Assembly (NCBI RefSeq): GCF_002386445.1
Contig: NZ_DGIR01000056.1
Span: forward strand, 1-64,000
Length of the DNA: 64,000 nucleotides
Origin: Pseudomonas sp. UBA4617
Lineage (GTDB): Bacteria > Pseudomonadota > Gammaproteobacteria > Pseudomonadales > Pseudomonadaceae
Direction: 5' to 3'
The stretch's first letter is position 1, and each line of letters begins with the position of its first letter. Positions 62,255 through 64,000 of this stretch are shown here, piece by piece. The position numbers and the translations under genes are program-made. Under the pieces are notes generated by a model, which did not search any database, was not told the DNA's origin, and worked only from the letters and a program-made list of their open reading frames with translations.

Positions 62255-63339
62255 CAGCCGTGCTCCTTCTCGAATTCGGCCATGTAGGCCACCAGGGCTT
62301 CCACCGCCTCGAGGCCCAGGGCGTTGTAGATGGAGGCGCGCATGCCGCCGACCGAACGGTGGCCCTTGAGGTTGAGCAGGCCACGGGCATCGGCGCCCGC
62401 GAGGAAGGCCTTGTCCAGGCGCTCGTCAGCCAGGCGGAACGGCACGTTCATCCACGACCTGGCGTTGTGGCTGATCGGGTTGGTATAGAACGCGCTGCTG
62501 TCGATGAAGCCGTACAGGCGGTCTTTCTTGGCTCGGTTGCGCTGCTCCATGGCCTCGACGCCACCCTGCTCCTTCAGCCATTCGAAGACCAGGCCGGAGA
62601 GGTACCAGGAGTAGGTAGCCGGGGTGTTGTACATCGAGCCGTTGTCGGCCGCGATCTTGTAGTCGAGCATGGTCGGGCAGCTGCTGCGGGCGTGCCCCAG
62701 CAGGTCTTCGCGCACGATCACCACGACCAGGCCGCTTGGGCCGATGTTTTTCTGCGCGCCAGCGTAGATCAGGCCGTACTGCGACACATCGATCGGGCGC
62801 GAGAGGATGTCGGAGGACATGTCGACCACCAGCGGTACATCACCGGTCTCGGGCACCCAGTCGAACTGCAGGCCACCGATGGTCTCGTTGGACGCATAGT
62901 GCACGTACGCCGCGTTCCTGGTCAGCTTCCACTCGTTCTGGCCCGGTATGGCCAGGTAGTCGTATGGCTTGGCGCTGGCGGCGACGTTGACATTGCCGAA
63001 GCGGCGCGCTTCCTCGATGGCCTTTTTCGACCAGATGCCGGTCTCGATGTAGTCGGCGGTGCCGTTTTCCGGCAGCAGGTTCAGCGGGATTTCGGCGAAC
63101 TGCTGGCTGGCGCCGCCCTGCAGGAACAGCACCTTGTAGTTGGAGGGGACGGACAGCAGGTCACACAGGTCCTGCTCGGCCTTTTCGGCGATGGCCACGT
63201 AGTCGTCGCTGCGATGGCTCATTTCCATCACCGACAAGCCCTTGCCATGCCAATCCAGCATCTCGGCCTGCGCACGCTGCAGAACAGCGTCAGGAAGCGC
63301 AGCAGGGCCTGCGCAGAAGTTAAAGGCTCGTTTGCTCAC
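62254..63339 (-). CDS. serC: Phosphoserine aminotransferase
   Basis: Transaminates 3-phosphohydroxypyruvate to phosphoserine and also serves pyridoxal synthesis. The 361-residue fold-type I PLP enzyme shows FNFCAGPAALPDAVL, EMSHRSDDY, FLQGGASQQFA, YAGAQKNIGPSG with the PLP lysine, and NVPFRLAD. The GTG at 63339 is chosen because the family begins directly with MSKRAFNF; an ATG at 63393 would add 18 residues from the spacer. The gyrA-serC-pheA order is conserved in pseudomonads. Confidence 0.95.
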   Translation of the reverse strand: MSKRAFNFCAGPAALPDAVLQRAQAEMLDWHGKGLSVMEMSHRSDDYVAIAEKAEQDLCDLLSVPSNYKVLFLQGGASQQFAEIPLNLLPENGTADYIETGIWSKKAIEEARRFGNVNVAASAKPYDYLAIPGQNEWKLTRNAAYVHYASNETIGGLQFDWVPETGDVPLVVDMSSDILSRPIDVSQYGLIYAGAQKNIGPSGLVVVIVREDLLGHARSSCPTMLDYKIAADNGSMYNTPATYSWYLSGLVFEWLKEQGGVEAMEQRNRAKKDRLYGFIDSSAFYTNPISHNARSWMNVPFRLADERLDKAFLAGADARGLLNLKGHRSVGGMRASIYNALGLEAVEALVAYMAEFEKEHG

Positions 63340-63392
63340 ATCCACTCTCGCTCTGCCAAATAGAACAAAATCTTTCCTGCTTTCATCAGGCA

Positions 63393-63418
63393 AACGGGGC
63401 GACCTTGGTCGCCCCGTT
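63393..63418. terminator. Hairpin between gyrA and serC
   Basis: A perfect 12-base-pair stem (aacggggcgacc / ggtcgccccgtt) with a two-base loop begins 17 bases after the gyrA stop. The T-run is short, so termination may be partial and allow serC read-through. Confidence 0.65.
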
Positions 63419-63434
63419 CGGGTTTAACGCTTGC

Positions 63435-64000
63435 TTACTCCTGCGGGGCCTCTTCAGCGCCAGCGGTTTCGTCGTTGTCTGGCGCTTCAGCCACGACGCC
63501 CTCCTCGTCCGTCTCGATCACATCATCGAGTTCGTCTTCGGACGGTTCCTGGATACGCTCCAGGCCTACGAGTGTCTCGTCATTGGCCAGCTTGATCAAG
63601 GTCACGCCCTGGGTGTTACGGCCCAGGCTGGAGACTTCGCCAACGCGGGTCCGCACCAGGGTGCCCTGGTCGGAGATCAGCATGATCTCCTCGCCTTCCT
63701 GCACCTGGATGGCGCCGATCAGCAGGCCGTTGCGCCCTTTGGTACCCATGGCGATCACACCCTGGCCACCACGGCCGCGACGCGGGAACTTGGACAGCGG
63801 GGTGCGCTTGCCAAAGCCACGCTCGGAGGCGGTGAGGATCTGCGCGCCGGACTCCGGGATCAGCATGGAGATGATCCGCTGGCCCTTGCCCAGCTTCATG
63901 CCCCGCACGCCACGGGCATTACGGCCCATTTCGCGCACCACGCTTTCCGCGAAGCGGATCACCTTGCCGGCGTCGGAGAACATCATGACTTCCTTGGCGC
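63435..64000 (-). CDS. gyrA: DNA gyrase subunit A, C-terminal part (partial)
   Basis: Only the last 188 or so codons are in the window; the reading frame stays open to base 64000 and the gene starts outside. The visible part is the C-terminal beta-pinwheel of GyrA, which wraps DNA. It has repeated blades (VIRFAESVVREMGRNARGV, VIAMGTKGRNGLLIG) and the acidic tail EDELDDVIETDEEG common in Pseudomonas GyrA. The stop at 63435 is followed by a hairpin. Confidence 0.94.
   Translation of the reverse strand, partial: AKEVMMFSDAGKVIRFAESVVREMGRNARGVRGMKLGKGQRIISMLIPESGAQILTASERGFGKRTPLSKFPRRGRGGQGVIAMGTKGRNGLLIGAIQVQEGEEIMLISDQGTLVRTRVGEVSSLGRNTQGVTLIKLANDETLVGLERIQEPSEDELDDVIETDEEGVVAEAPDNDETAGAEEAPQE

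Overview
The window is chromosomal DNA from a Pseudomonas, most likely the P. putida/fluorescens side of the genus. The evidence is the order gyrA-serC-pheA-(tyrA-aroA fusion)-cmk-rpsA-ihfB next to an O-antigen locus that ends at a wbpM-type gene and comEA, GC-rich housekeeping genes, and interspersed REP palindromes of the P. putida type. No tRNA, rRNA, CRISPR array or intact insertion sequence was seen.

Layout. 1-12.3 kb holds core and metabolic genes: Smr endonuclease, folE, glutaredoxin, GST, a BenE permease, a chemoreceptor, a MocR regulator divergent from an MFS exporter, an SDR, a CurA-like reductase, pyrF, a DUF2897 peptide and a ComEA-like protein. 12.3-13.0 kb is an AT-rich gene-free promoter region. 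13.0-28.0 kb is one long plus-strand operon: wecB, wecC, a giant 1853-residue methyltransferase/coiled-coil/glycosyltransferase protein, a heparinase II/III-type lyase, a small lipoprotein, a membrane protein with a kinase-like domain lacking its catalytic residues, and two GT4 glycosyltransferases. 28.0-31.7 kb holds a DUF6270 gene and, convergent to it, an OafA-type O-acetyltransferase. 32-39.6 kb is a minus-strand operon: SDR epimerase, WbpL-type initiating transferase, WbpM-type dehydratase, then rmlC, B, D, A. 39.9-45.5 kb is a plus-strand set: Wzx flippase, GT2 and two polymerase-like membrane proteins. 45.5-53.3 kb is a minus-strand operon: WbuB-type transferase, the three UDP-L-FucNAc genes, an SDR, a GT4 and a ligase/polymerase-like protein. 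53.8-64 kb is the conserved minus-strand housekeeping block, from a beta-CASP hydrolase to the 3' part of gyrA.

How they work together. The 32-53 kb genes look like a complete Wzx/Wzy O-antigen system: WbpM/SDR/WbpL prime undecaprenyl phosphate, Rml makes dTDP-L-rhamnose, WbjBCD make UDP-L-FucNAc, several transferases build the unit, and Wzx, Wzy and ligase candidates flip, polymerise and attach it. The 13-28 kb operon makes a different precursor (UDP-ManNAcA) and has no recognisable flippase, polymerase or ABC exporter. Its methyltransferase plus long coiled coil recalls the WbdD chain terminator/ruler of E. coli O9a, and it adds a lyase without a signal peptide and a membrane-bound pseudokinase. 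I consider this operon the best candidate for an undescribed system. All assignments were made by reading the translations; no database search was run.
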